Positions 1 through 6,964 of a stretch of 14,996 nucleotides of DNA are shown here, piece after piece. This DNA comes from Bacteroidales bacterium (GTDB lineage Bacteria; Bacteroidota; Bacteroidia; Bacteroidales; UBA12077). The notes under the pieces were generated by a model. It did no database searches. It was not told where the DNA came from and saw only the letters and a list, made by a program, of their open reading frames with translations. Position numbers and translations under genes: made by a program. Every line of letters begins with the position of its first letter. The stretch's first letter is position 1. The DNA is taken from positions 1 through 14,996 of the forward strand of contig JAUVUS010000012.1 of NCBI GenBank assembly GCA_030600865.1, read 5' to 3'.

Positions 1-48
1 AATTGTCAAAAGGAAAACAATTCCTAGAAGTAGTCTTAATTTTTTCAT
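1..48 (-). CDS. 5' end of an exported protein (partial)
   Basis: Only the first 16 codons are present, reading leftward from an ATG at 48-46 and open to the window edge. The peptide MKKLRLLLGIVFLLTI has a short basic start followed by an unbroken hydrophobic stretch, which is the beginning of a Sec signal peptide or a lipoprotein leader. Nothing downstream is visible, so no function can be given. The gene lies downstream of and on the same strand as the initiator tRNA, but a terminator separates them. No perfect TAnnTTTG element was found in the 150 bases upstream; the sequence read on the minus strand near 138-131 (AATATTTG) differs at one defined position. Confidence 0.6.
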   Translation of the reverse strand, partial: MKKLRLLLGIVFLLTI

Positions 49-201
49 GGTTGTAAAAGTTAGATTAATAATTCGGTAAATTTTTTAAAATCAAAGCTTT
101 ACAAGTTACGACATTTGGAAAGCGAAGTCAAATATTTGGAAGTAAAACTGCTTATTTGAGCAGAAATATTATTCAAGTTGCTAAACTTAAAAAATGAGTA
201 T

Positions 202-235
202 AAAAAAAGCCCGATACTTTCGTATCAGGCTTTTT
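202..235 (-). terminator. Intrinsic terminator after tRNA-fMet
   Basis: Read on the minus strand, this is a hairpin with arms AGCCTGATAC and GTATCGGGCT closed by a GAAA tetraloop. The one non-Watson-Crick pair is a U-G wobble. The stem is followed by a run of seven T. It begins a few bases past the 3' end of the tRNA. On the plus strand the same position would be a C-A mismatch, so the minus strand is the better reading. Confidence 0.85.
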
Positions 236-240
236 CTTAG

Positions 241-313
<73 letters not shown>

Positions 314-353
314 ATATATTTTAAAGTACGTTTATTTTGCTCAATTGCGGATG

Positions 354-384
354 CAAAAGTAAGTAATGATAGGTAAAAAACAAA
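354..384 (-). promoter_or_regulatory. Bacteroidota-type promoter of tRNA-fMet
   Basis: On the minus strand, TTTG (384-381) lies exactly 19 bases before TACTTTTG (361-354). This matches the -33 TTTG / -7 TAnnTTTG arrangement of the primary sigma factor of Bacteroidota. Transcription would start about seven bases further, roughly 35 bases before the mature tRNA. It is the best-formed promoter in the window. Confidence 0.8.
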
Positions 385-647
385 TTTTTTTTTACTATTC
401 TTGCATTTTGCAATGTATTTATTTTTTTACAATGTTTACTCACTTAAATCTCAATTGTTAATTTATGTTATTTTCATCGCATAAATATTAAAAACGGTTC
501 GTTTAATTCAATTGTTTGGGCTATTTTAGTGAGCTCATTTTTAACCTGAATGATTTATAAGTTTGTCGTAATAGATTAATTTATGAACTTCTTTCACGAC
601 TGAAAGGAGTAATTATTCAGGTGAGTATTTTCTTTATCGAAAACGTG
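385..647. other. Intergenic region, no gene recognised
   Basis: About 260 AT-rich bases lie between the divergent tRNA and peptidase promoters. I see no open frame of convincing length, no strong hairpin and no recognisable RNA. It probably holds only upstream promoter sequence for the two flanking transcripts. Confidence 0.5.
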
Positions 648-655
648 TATCTTTG
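648..655 (+). promoter_or_regulatory. -7 element before the M23 peptidase gene
   Basis: TATCTTTG matches the Bacteroidota -7 consensus TAnnTTTG. No convincing -33 TTTG is found 19-21 bases upstream. A start about seven bases downstream would leave a leader of only around 12 bases before the ATG at 674. Confidence 0.55.
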
Positions 656-673
656 CAAACAAATTAATTATTG

Positions 674-1537
674 ATGATCAAAGAGAAAAAGAAACGTATT
701 GTTAGTAAACTAAGAAATAAATACCGCTTAAGTATTTATAATGACGATACTTTTGAAGAAGTATGGTTCTTGCGACTTTCAAGATTAAATGTTTTTTCTA
801 TTGTTGGAACAAGTGGATTACTTTTTACAATTGCGATTATTGTTTTAATTGCATTTACACCGATCAGAGAATTTATTCCGGGTTACCCCGATGGTAATAT
901 GCGTCGAAATATCATTAATAATGTTTATAAACTTGATTCATTAGAACATGAGCTTGAAATTCGTGATCGATATTTTGAAAGTATAAATACAATTATCAGG
1001 GGAGGTACCCCTTTAAGTTATGAAAGTTCGCAGGATACAACTGTAAGATACGAGGAAATTACATTTGCTAAATCTGAACATGATTCATTATTGCGTCAGC
1101 AGATTGAAGAAGAAGAGTTGTTTAATCTCTCTATTTTAACAAATACATCTAATAAAACTGATTTTTCAAGCATACATTTTTATCCTCCTGTTAAAGGCTT
1201 AGTTACAAATTCATTCAATCCGAATGAATATCATTTTGGAACTGATATCGTAACGGCTTCAAACAAAGTGGTTGTAGCAACATTAGAAGGAACAGTTACC
1301 ATTGCAAACTGGACACTAGAGACAGGATACGTAATCCAGATTCAGCATGATAACAATTTATTATCGGTATACAAACACAATTCTGAACTTCTGAAAAAAA
1401 TTGGGAATCATGTAACTGCAGGTGAGGCAATTGCTATTATTGGAAATTCAGGAGAACTTACCAGTGGACCACATTTGCATTTCGAGTTATGGCATAACGG
1501 AACTCCCATTGATCCGGAAGATTACGTGGCATTTTAG
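674..1537 (+). CDS. Membrane-anchored M23 family metallopeptidase
   Basis: Zinc endopeptidase family that cuts peptide cross-links in peptidoglycan. The 287-residue protein has about 40 basic cytoplasmic residues, one membrane helix (about 40-63), a linker rich in charged residues (about 75-165), and a C-terminal M23/LytM domain (about 170-287) facing the periplasm. The metal ligands are visible: HxxxD at His187 and Asp191, and the HLH motif with His267 and His269; His235 is the usual additional active-site His. With ligands intact it should be catalytic, unlike EnvC/NlpD-type activators. I chose the ATG at 674 rather than the TTG directly before it, because it fits the leader better; the difference is one residue. 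It precedes dxr by 33 bases on the same strand and is probably in one operon with it. The stop is TAG. Confidence 0.88.
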   Translation: MIKEKKKRIVSKLRNKYRLSIYNDDTFEEVWFLRLSRLNVFSIVGTSGLLFTIAIIVLIAFTPIREFIPGYPDGNMRRNIINNVYKLDSLEHELEIRDRYFESINTIIRGGTPLSYESSQDTTVRYEEITFAKSEHDSLLRQQIEEEELFNLSILTNTSNKTDFSSIHFYPPVKGLVTNSFNPNEYHFGTDIVTASNKVVVATLEGTVTIANWTLETGYVIQIQHDNNLLSVYKHNSELLKKIGNHVTAGEAIAIIGNSGELTSGPHLHFELWHNGTPIDPEDYVAF

Positions 1538-1570
1538 ATAAATTTTGGAGAAGGAGAAAGCGAAGGATAA

Positions 1571-2728
1571 ATGAAAAAAAGAGTTGCAATATTAGGATCT
1601 ACAGGTTCAATCGGAAAACAAGCTTTAGATGTAGTCAGGAAGAATCCTGATCATTTCGAAATTGAAGTTCTTACTGCTTACAATAATATTGATTTACTGT
1701 CGAAACAAGCAAAAGAATTTCAGCCTAATACGGTGGTTATTGCAAATGAATCAAAATATGATGAATTAGTTACTGTTCTTGGAGACCTTCCTGTTAAAAT
1801 ATATGCCGGTAATAACGCTATTGCACAAGTTGTTGAAATGGAGACTATTGATATTGTTCTTACTGCAATGGTTGGATATTCCGGATTACTTCCAACAATA
1901 AATGCAATCAAAGCAGGTAAAACAATTGCTTTGGCAAACAAGGAAACACTTGTAGTAGCAGGCGAGATTATTCAAAAATTAGCATTTCATCATAAAGTTA
2001 GTATATACCCAGTTGATTCTGAACATTCGGCTATTTTCCAGTGCCTGGTTGGTGAAGGACAAAATGCGATAGAAAAAATTATCTTAACTGCATCAGGAGG
2101 TCCATTCAGGGGAAAGGATATTGAATTTTTAAAATCTGCAACCAAAGAAAATGCCTTAAAACATCCTAATTGGGATATGGGAGCCAAAATTACTATTGAT
2201 TCAGCTACAATGATGAATAAAGGCTTAGAAGCAATAGAGGCACGGTGGTTATTTGGATTAAATCCAAACCAGATTGAGGTTGTAGTTCATCCACAATCCA
2301 TAATTCATTCAGCAGTACAATTCGCAGATGGCTCGATGAAAGCACAAATGGGATTACCTGATATGAAACTACCGATTTTATATGCATTAAGTTTTCCTGA
2401 TCGTATTAAAACTGATTTCCCCCGTTTCAGCTTTTGGGATTATCCTGAATTAACATTTGAAAAACCAGATTTAAAAAGTTTCAGGAATCTTGCATTAGCA
2501 TTTGAGGCGATGGATAAATGTGGAAATATGCCATGTATTTTAAATGCGGCAAACGAAATTGCTATTGAGGCATTTTTAAAAGATAAAATTGGTTTTTGTG
2601 AAATGACAGATATCATTGAACAAAGCATGCAAAAAATAACTTACATAGAACATCCTGCATTGGATGACTTAATAAATACAGATAAGGAAACAAGAGAATT
2701 TTCAAAATCAATAATAAACAAATCATAA
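1571..2728 (+). CDS. dxr: 1-deoxy-D-xylulose 5-phosphate reductoisomerase
   Basis: Catalyses the NADPH-dependent conversion of DXP to 2-C-methyl-D-erythritol 4-phosphate, the committed step of the MEP isoprenoid pathway, in the cytosol. The 385 residues are of normal family length. Motifs in order: the NADPH-binding GSTGSIG (9-15); ANKET (122-126); the metal-binding VDSEHSA, with Asp149 and Glu151; GGPFRG (176-181); and NWDMGAKITIDSATMMNKGLE (200-220), with the third metal ligand Glu220. All catalytic residues are present. A purine-rich stretch with AAGGA ends three bases before the ATG. rseP follows after 11 bases, the common dxr-rseP pairing, which suggests cotranscription from the promoter before the M23 peptidase gene. 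The stop is TAA. Confidence 0.97.
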   Translation: MKKRVAILGSTGSIGKQALDVVRKNPDHFEIEVLTAYNNIDLLSKQAKEFQPNTVVIANESKYDELVTVLGDLPVKIYAGNNAIAQVVEMETIDIVLTAMVGYSGLLPTINAIKAGKTIALANKETLVVAGEIIQKLAFHHKVSIYPVDSEHSAIFQCLVGEGQNAIEKIILTASGGPFRGKDIEFLKSATKENALKHPNWDMGAKITIDSATMMNKGLEAIEARWLFGLNPNQIEVVVHPQSIIHSAVQFADGSMKAQMGLPDMKLPILYALSFPDRIKTDFPRFSFWDYPELTFEKPDLKSFRNLALAFEAMDKCGNMPCILNAANEIAIEAFLKDKIGFCEMTDIIEQSMQKITYIEHPALDDLINTDKETREFSKSIINKS

Positions 2729-2739
2729 AAAAGAGATAG

Positions 2740-4065
2740 ATGGAAGTATTAGTTAAGATCGCACAGTTTTTACTTAGCATATCCATATTAGTTATTTTAC
2801 ACGAATTTGGACATTTTGCATTTGCTAAAATTTTTAAGACAAGGGTTGAGAAATTTTATCTTTTCTTTAATCCATGGTTTTCATTATTTAAAGTAAAAAA
2901 GGGAGAAACAGAATATGGATTAGGTTGGTTGCCTTTAGGCGGATATGTAAAAATATCAGGAATGATTGATGAGTCGATGGATAAGGAACAAATGAAGAAG
3001 CCACCTCAACCTTATGAGTTTAGGGCAAAAAAAACATGGCAACGATTGTTAATTATGCTTGGTGGTGTAATGGTTAATTTTATTACTGCACTGGTAATAT
3101 ATTCTGCTATTTTGTATGTGTGGGGCGACCAATATCTTCCGAATAAAAATGTGAAACATGGTATAGTGGTCGATTCTTTGGCTTATGACATGGGTTTAAG
3201 AAACGGCGATAAAATTTTATCATTAGATGGTGAAGAAATAGAAGGATTTTATACTATTGTTCCACAACTAGTTTTAGAAGATGTTAAAACAATTCAGATC
3301 GAAAGAAATGGACAGCAAAGGGAAATACCTGTTCCTGAAAGCATCATCCCTGAATTACTAAAAAGTAAAGGATTTATTGAAACGCGGATTCCTTTTTATG
3401 TCGGAGGCTTCACGAAAGATTCACCCGCAAAAAAAGCCGGATTGAAAAAGGATGATAAACTAATCGGAATTAACAGAAACCCGGTGGAGTTTTTTGATGA
3501 ATTTAAAGATACTCTTTCTCATTATAAAAATGAACTTGTTGTGATTACTGCATTAAGAGGTGAAGATACCGTATTTATTGAAGTTAATGTTCCTGAAGCC
3601 GGACTCATAGGAGTAGCTCCTGGCGGAAGTATTAATGAGTTTTTCGAAATTGAGCGTATAGAATATAGCTTGATAGCATCAATCCCGGCAGGTATTGATA
3701 AAGGAGTTAAAACTATTGATAGTTATCTAAAACAACTAAAGCTGATTTTTTCACCAAAAACGGAAGCGTACAAATCATTAGGAGGATTTATAACCATTGG
3801 AAATATTTTTCCGGGAAAATGGAATTGGCAGATTTTCTGGAATTTAACAGCTTTCTTGTCAATCATTCTTGCAATAATGAATCTTCTTCCAATTCCTGCA
3901 TTAGACGGAGGGCATGTTATGTTCTTACTTTACGAAATAGTTACAGGACGTAAACCAAGTGACAAATTTTTAGAGTATGCTCAAATCGCGGGAATGATTA
4001 TTTTATTATCACTTTTGCTATATGCAAATGGTAATGATATATTTAGACATTTTATAAATAAATAA
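2740..4065 (+). CDS. rseP: RIP site-2 metalloprotease RseP
   Basis: Inner-membrane zinc protease that cuts transmembrane segments of anti-sigma factors and clears leftover signal peptides. The first membrane helix carries the active site HEFGH (His21, Glu22, His25). A conserved GGYVK segment follows at about 67-71 and a second helix at about 104-127. Two periplasmic PDZ domains are at about 138-200 and 218-290. The C-terminal membrane part has the zinc-ligand motif NLLPIPALDGG with Asp389, then a last helix at about 417-430. The 441 residues are close to the usual length. It sits 11 bases behind dxr. The ECF sigma factor and membrane partner later in the window could in principle be regulated by such a protease, but nothing here shows that. 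Confidence 0.95.
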   Translation: MEVLVKIAQFLLSISILVILHEFGHFAFAKIFKTRVEKFYLFFNPWFSLFKVKKGETEYGLGWLPLGGYVKISGMIDESMDKEQMKKPPQPYEFRAKKTWQRLLIMLGGVMVNFITALVIYSAILYVWGDQYLPNKNVKHGIVVDSLAYDMGLRNGDKILSLDGEEIEGFYTIVPQLVLEDVKTIQIERNGQQREIPVPESIIPELLKSKGFIETRIPFYVGGFTKDSPAKKAGLKKDDKLIGINRNPVEFFDEFKDTLSHYKNELVVITALRGEDTVFIEVNVPEAGLIGVAPGGSINEFFEIERIEYSLIASIPAGIDKGVKTIDSYLKQLKLIFSPKTEAYKSLGGFITIGNIFPGKWNWQIFWNLTAFLSIILAIMNLLPIPALDGGHVMFLLYEIVTGRKPSDKFLEYAQIAGMIILLSLLLYANGNDIFRHFINK

Positions 4066-4075
4066 TAAAATATCT

Positions 4076-4083
4076 TACATTTG
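4076..4083 (+). promoter_or_regulatory. -7 element before tatA
   Basis: TACATTTG fits TAnnTTTG and lies 23 bases before the tatA ATG, in the short gap after rseP. No clear -33 TTTG is seen at the right distance. It suggests that tatA can be transcribed apart from dxr-rseP. Confidence 0.5.
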
Positions 4084-4106
4084 TATAAACAAATAAATTA
4101 AAAGCT

Positions 4107-4298
4107 ATGCAAGCATTATTTATCTTATTAGGAATGCCAGGGCCATGGGAAATAATTTTAATAGTAATTGTTGTATTGCTTTTTGTTGGAGGTAGAAAAA
4201 TTCCTGAATTAATGAAGGGTTTAGGAAAAGGAATCAAAGAATTCAAAAATGCAACAAAAGAAGATAGTGAGGACGAAAAAGATTCAGAAAAAGAATAA
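4107..4298 (+). CDS. tatA: Twin-arginine translocase subunit TatA/TatE
   Basis: Small pore-forming subunit of the Tat system, which exports folded proteins across the inner membrane with TatC. The 63 residues show the family layout: a short N-terminus ending in GPWE, one membrane helix (about 14-28), the hinge and amphipathic helix [20 protein letters not shown] (28-47), and an acidic, lysine-rich tail. The ATG at 4107 gives nine residues before an internal ATG at 4134; short extensions of this kind are common in Bacteroidota TatA, so I kept the longer form. No tatC is nearby. A -7 element lies upstream and a strong terminator 18 bases after the stop, so it probably forms its own short transcript in addition to any read-through from rseP. 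Confidence 0.93.
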   Translation: MQALFILLGMPGPWEIILIVIVVLLFVGGRKIPELMKGLGKGIKEFKNATKEDSEDEKDSEKE

Positions 4299-4316
4299 TC
4301 GTTACTAATATATATT

Positions 4317-4352
4317 AACCTGTCTTACTTAATTTGTTTAGGCAGGTTTTTT
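4317..4352 (+). terminator. Intrinsic terminator after tatA
   Basis: Arms AACCTGTCT (4317-4325) and AGGCAGGTT (4340-4348) form a nine-pair stem with one G-T wobble and a 14-base loop. They run into six T at 4347-4352. It ends the dxr-rseP-tatA transcript and isolates the transglycosylase gene. Confidence 0.85.
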
Positions 4353-4472
4353 ATTTGTTAAAATACTTGTTAATAAATTATATGCTGCTTTTTCAGATTA
4401 TTTAATGAATAAGTTTTAGATATATTATTATTTTTACCGGATATATTAAAAGTGAGATAATATAATAGATTT

Positions 4473-5873
4473 ATGTGTAGAAATTTTTGTATTACGATTT
4501 TGTTAACTATAGCATTACTAATTGCAGGAGTTTGCACTTATGCTATTGATTCAAATATAGTGGGTGAAGAAAATCCTGTTGATAAAAGGAAGAAAAAAGA
4601 TTCCATCCCGATTTACCCCGATTTAGTTTATGAATACAAAATTGCCGAGCTAAATAACTTAACTCCAATTGAATTGGAATATAACGATCGTGTTCGAAGA
4701 TATATTGACGTATATACTATTGAGCGTAGAGAACATCTGGCTAAAATTATAGGACTGGCCGAATTATATTTTCCGATTTTCGAAGAGGCATTGGATAAAT
4801 ACCAATTACCACTTGAACTAAAATATTTAGCAATAGTTGAATCTGCTCTTGATCCAAGAGCCGTATCTTCATCGGCAGCGGTTGGGTTATGGCAATTTAA
4901 AATCAATACAAGTAAGATGTTCGATTTGGAAGTAAATTCTTATGTCGATGAGCGTTGCGATCCATACAAATCAACAGAAGCGGCTTGTAGTTATCTGCAA
5001 TATTTATACAGGATTTATAACGACTGGCAGTTGGCACTTGCTGCATATAATGGAGGTCCTGGAGTTGTTCGAAATGCTATTGCACGTTCGGGTGGGAAAA
5101 CTAATTTTTGGGAAATACAACCTTATCTGCCTGCGCAAACAAATGGCTATGTTCCTGCTTTTATTGCTGTTAATTATGTGATGAATCATTACAAAGATCA
5201 TAACATAGAACCAATTAAATCTGACTTTATACACCTTGCTGTTGATACTGTTAAAATAAAAGATGCTGCAACTTTTAAAAGAATTTCCGAAGTAACGAAG
5301 ATACCGATCGAAACTTTGCAGTTTTTAAATCCATCATATAAGTTGGATTATATTCCAAAAATGAAAGAACCGGCAACTGTTATATTACCTGTTAGTAAAA
5401 TAAGAACCTTTATTAAAAACGAAAAAGCAATATTCGATGAGTCGGTGCCAAAAAAAGATTTTAATAAAGTTGTTTCAGAAGCAGGAGAAACAAATGGTAA
5501 AATAAAGATTATTCATGAAGTTGCTAAAGGAGAATATTTCCATAAGATTGCAATTAAATATAATTGTACAATTGATGATATAAAAATCTGGAATAGTTTA
5601 CCCTCTAATGATCTTAACGTAGGGCAAAAACTTGATGTGTGGATTACACCACAAATGGCGGGAGTAATTGAAGAAGAAAGAACACGACCAAAACAACAAA
5701 GAGATTCAACCGATCGTTTTATTTATTATACCGTTCAAAATGGTGATACAGTATGGAGTATTGCTGAAAAATTTAATTGCAGGTCTATTTCTGAATTAAA
5801 AGAGGAAAATAATATTAATGATGAAAAAGATTTAAAAGCGGGAAAAAAATTAAAGATATATCTAAATAAGTAA
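4473..5873 (+). CDS. Lytic transglycosylase with two LysM domains (MltD-like)
   Basis: Cleaves the glycan strand of peptidoglycan with formation of 1,6-anhydro-MurNAc, in the periplasm. The 466-residue protein begins with a signal peptide (hydrophobic 7-20, probable cleavage after TYA at 22-24). The SLT/GH23 domain covers about 95-205, with the catalytic Glu123 in VESAL, GLWQF (138-142) and AYNGG (191-195). Two C-terminal LysM peptidoglycan-binding domains lie at about 345-390 and 418-466. This is the MltD architecture, although the E. coli protein is a lipoprotein; here the Cys at 21 follows Val, which is a poor lipobox. The DUF4837 gene begins 12 bases later, so they are very likely cotranscribed. 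I saw no clear TAnnTTTG upstream; TATTTTTA near 4430 misses only the last base. The stop is TAA. Confidence 0.93.
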   Translation: MCRNFCITILLTIALLIAGVCTYAIDSNIVGEENPVDKRKKKDSIPIYPDLVYEYKIAELNNLTPIELEYNDRVRRYIDVYTIERREHLAKIIGLAELYFPIFEEALDKYQLPLELKYLAIVESALDPRAVSSSAAVGLWQFKINTSKMFDLEVNSYVDERCDPYKSTEAACSYLQYLYRIYNDWQLALAAYNGGPGVVRNAIARSGGKTNFWEIQPYLPAQTNGYVPAFIAVNYVMNHYKDHNIEPIKSDFIHLAVDTVKIKDAATFKRISEVTKIPIETLQFLNPSYKLDYIPKMKEPATVILPVSKIRTFIKNEKAIFDESVPKKDFNKVVSEAGETNGKIKIIHEVAKGEYFHKIAIKYNCTIDDIKIWNSLPSNDLNVGQKLDVWITPQMAGVIEEERTRPKQQRDSTDRFIYYTVQNGDTVWSIAEKFNCRSISELKEENNINDEKDLKAGKKLKIYLNK

Positions 5874-5885
5874 TACTAATTTACC

Positions 5886-6887
5886 ATGAGAAAACTTATT
5901 CTTTCAATTATTGCTTTAACAATTCTGTTATCTTCTTGTAAAGATAATGATTCATCAAAATTATTAACTAATGTAACGGGAAAATCAGGCGAAGTTGTAT
6001 TGGTTATAGAGCCCGATCATTGGAGTTCAAATATTGGGATTGAGTTCAGAAAAAAGTTGAGCCAGGTGCATCCTGCTTTGCCACAACAAGAACCAATATT
6101 CGATCTGGTACATATTCCATATAATGCGTTTACCAATATTTTTAAAACACACAGGAATATTGTTATTGCCAGGGTCGATAAAGATTTGCACGAGCCAAAA
6201 ATGATTATACAGAAGAATCTTTGGGCTAAACCACAGATTATAGTAAATGTTTTAGCTCCTGATGATAGTAGTTTAGAGGTTCTTGTTCGAGAAAAAGGCG
6301 ATTTACTGATCGACAAGATTCTTAAAATGGAAATGGAAAGATATGCTAATAATTATAAAAAGTACGAACAAATTGGTGTTGCTGATCGAATTGAAAAGAA
6401 ATTTGGAATTAGAATAACTGTTCCGAAAGGTTATACTCTGGATTTAGATACAACAGATTTTATTTGGATGGAGAATCGGGGCCGTGGCGATCTTGTTCAG
6501 GGAATTTTAGTTTATTCTTATGATAAACCGGATGTTGAATTAACAACGGATTATTTATTTGCTAAAAGAACACAATTTACAAAACGATTTATTCCCGGGC
6601 CAACAGATGGTTCATATATGGCTGTTGAAACAGAAGCTATTCCTTATCGAAGAGAAATAGCAGTTAATGATATTAATGTAATTGAATTAAGAAGTCTTTG
6701 GAAAGTCGAAAACGATTTTATGGGTGGGCCTTTTGTTAGTTTGTCTTTTATTGATGATGAGAAAAATAAAGTAATTAATATTGATGGATTTGTTTTTGCC
6801 CCGCAGTTTGATAAGCGTAATTATTTACGTCAGGTAGAAGCAATCCTTAATTCTGTACAGAAACAGGTTAATGAGTCAGATAATTAG
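5886..6887 (+). CDS. DUF4837 family lipoprotein
   Basis: The 333-residue protein starts with a lipoprotein signal peptide, MRKLILSIIALTILLSSC, with lipidation expected at Cys18. The mature part begins with charged and polar residues and then GKSGEVVLVIEPDHW, PQQEPIFDLVHIP and KTHRNIVIARVD, a pattern I recognise as DUF4837, a family of unknown function largely confined to Bacteroidota. No catalytic motif is evident. Its position 12 bases behind a peptidoglycan lytic transglycosylase suggests an envelope role, but this is inference from context only. The stop is TAG. Transcription converges with the UvrA-like gene, with 77 bases between the stops. Confidence 0.85.
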   Translation: MRKLILSIIALTILLSSCKDNDSSKLLTNVTGKSGEVVLVIEPDHWSSNIGIEFRKKLSQVHPALPQQEPIFDLVHIPYNAFTNIFKTHRNIVIARVDKDLHEPKMIIQKNLWAKPQIIVNVLAPDDSSLEVLVREKGDLLIDKILKMEMERYANNYKKYEQIGVADRIEKKFGIRITVPKGYTLDLDTTDFIWMENRGRGDLVQGILVYSYDKPDVELTTDYLFAKRTQFTKRFIPGPTDGSYMAVETEAIPYRREIAVNDINVIELRSLWKVENDFMGGPFVSLSFIDDEKNKVINIDGFVFAPQFDKRNYLRQVEAILNSVQKQVNESDN

Positions 6888-6909
6888 CCAAAGTTATTGA
6901 TTATAGAAA

Positions 6910-6959
6910 AGTATCAAGATTTTAGTATCAAGTATAAAGATGTCCTGATACTCAATACT
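6910..6959. repeat. Intergenic inverted and direct repeat of GTATCAAG type
   Basis: The gap between two convergent genes holds GTATCAAG at 6911 and 6925, then the variant GTATAAAG. These are mirrored by TGATACT (6946-6952) and ATACT (6955-6959). AGTATCA (6924-6930) pairs perfectly with TGATACT across a 15-base loop, and AGTAT/ATACT extend it outside. There is no T run on either side, so it is not a typical intrinsic terminator, although it may still slow or end converging transcripts. Confidence 0.55.
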
Positions 6960-6964
6960 CATAT

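Noticed and set aside
148..163. Small hairpin CTGCT/AGCAG before the partial gene at the left edge
   Set aside because: Only five pairs with no T run and no promoter or riboswitch features; not enough to call.
671..673. TTG start for the M23 peptidase
   Set aside because: An ATG follows directly; the TTG adds one residue and has no supporting ribosome-binding sequence.
4317..4352. Third member of the GC-rich palindromic element family, since it has CCTGTC and GGCAGG arms
   Set aside because: It is AT-rich apart from the arms, has a 14-base loop and ends in a T run directly after tatA; an ordinary terminator explains it fully.
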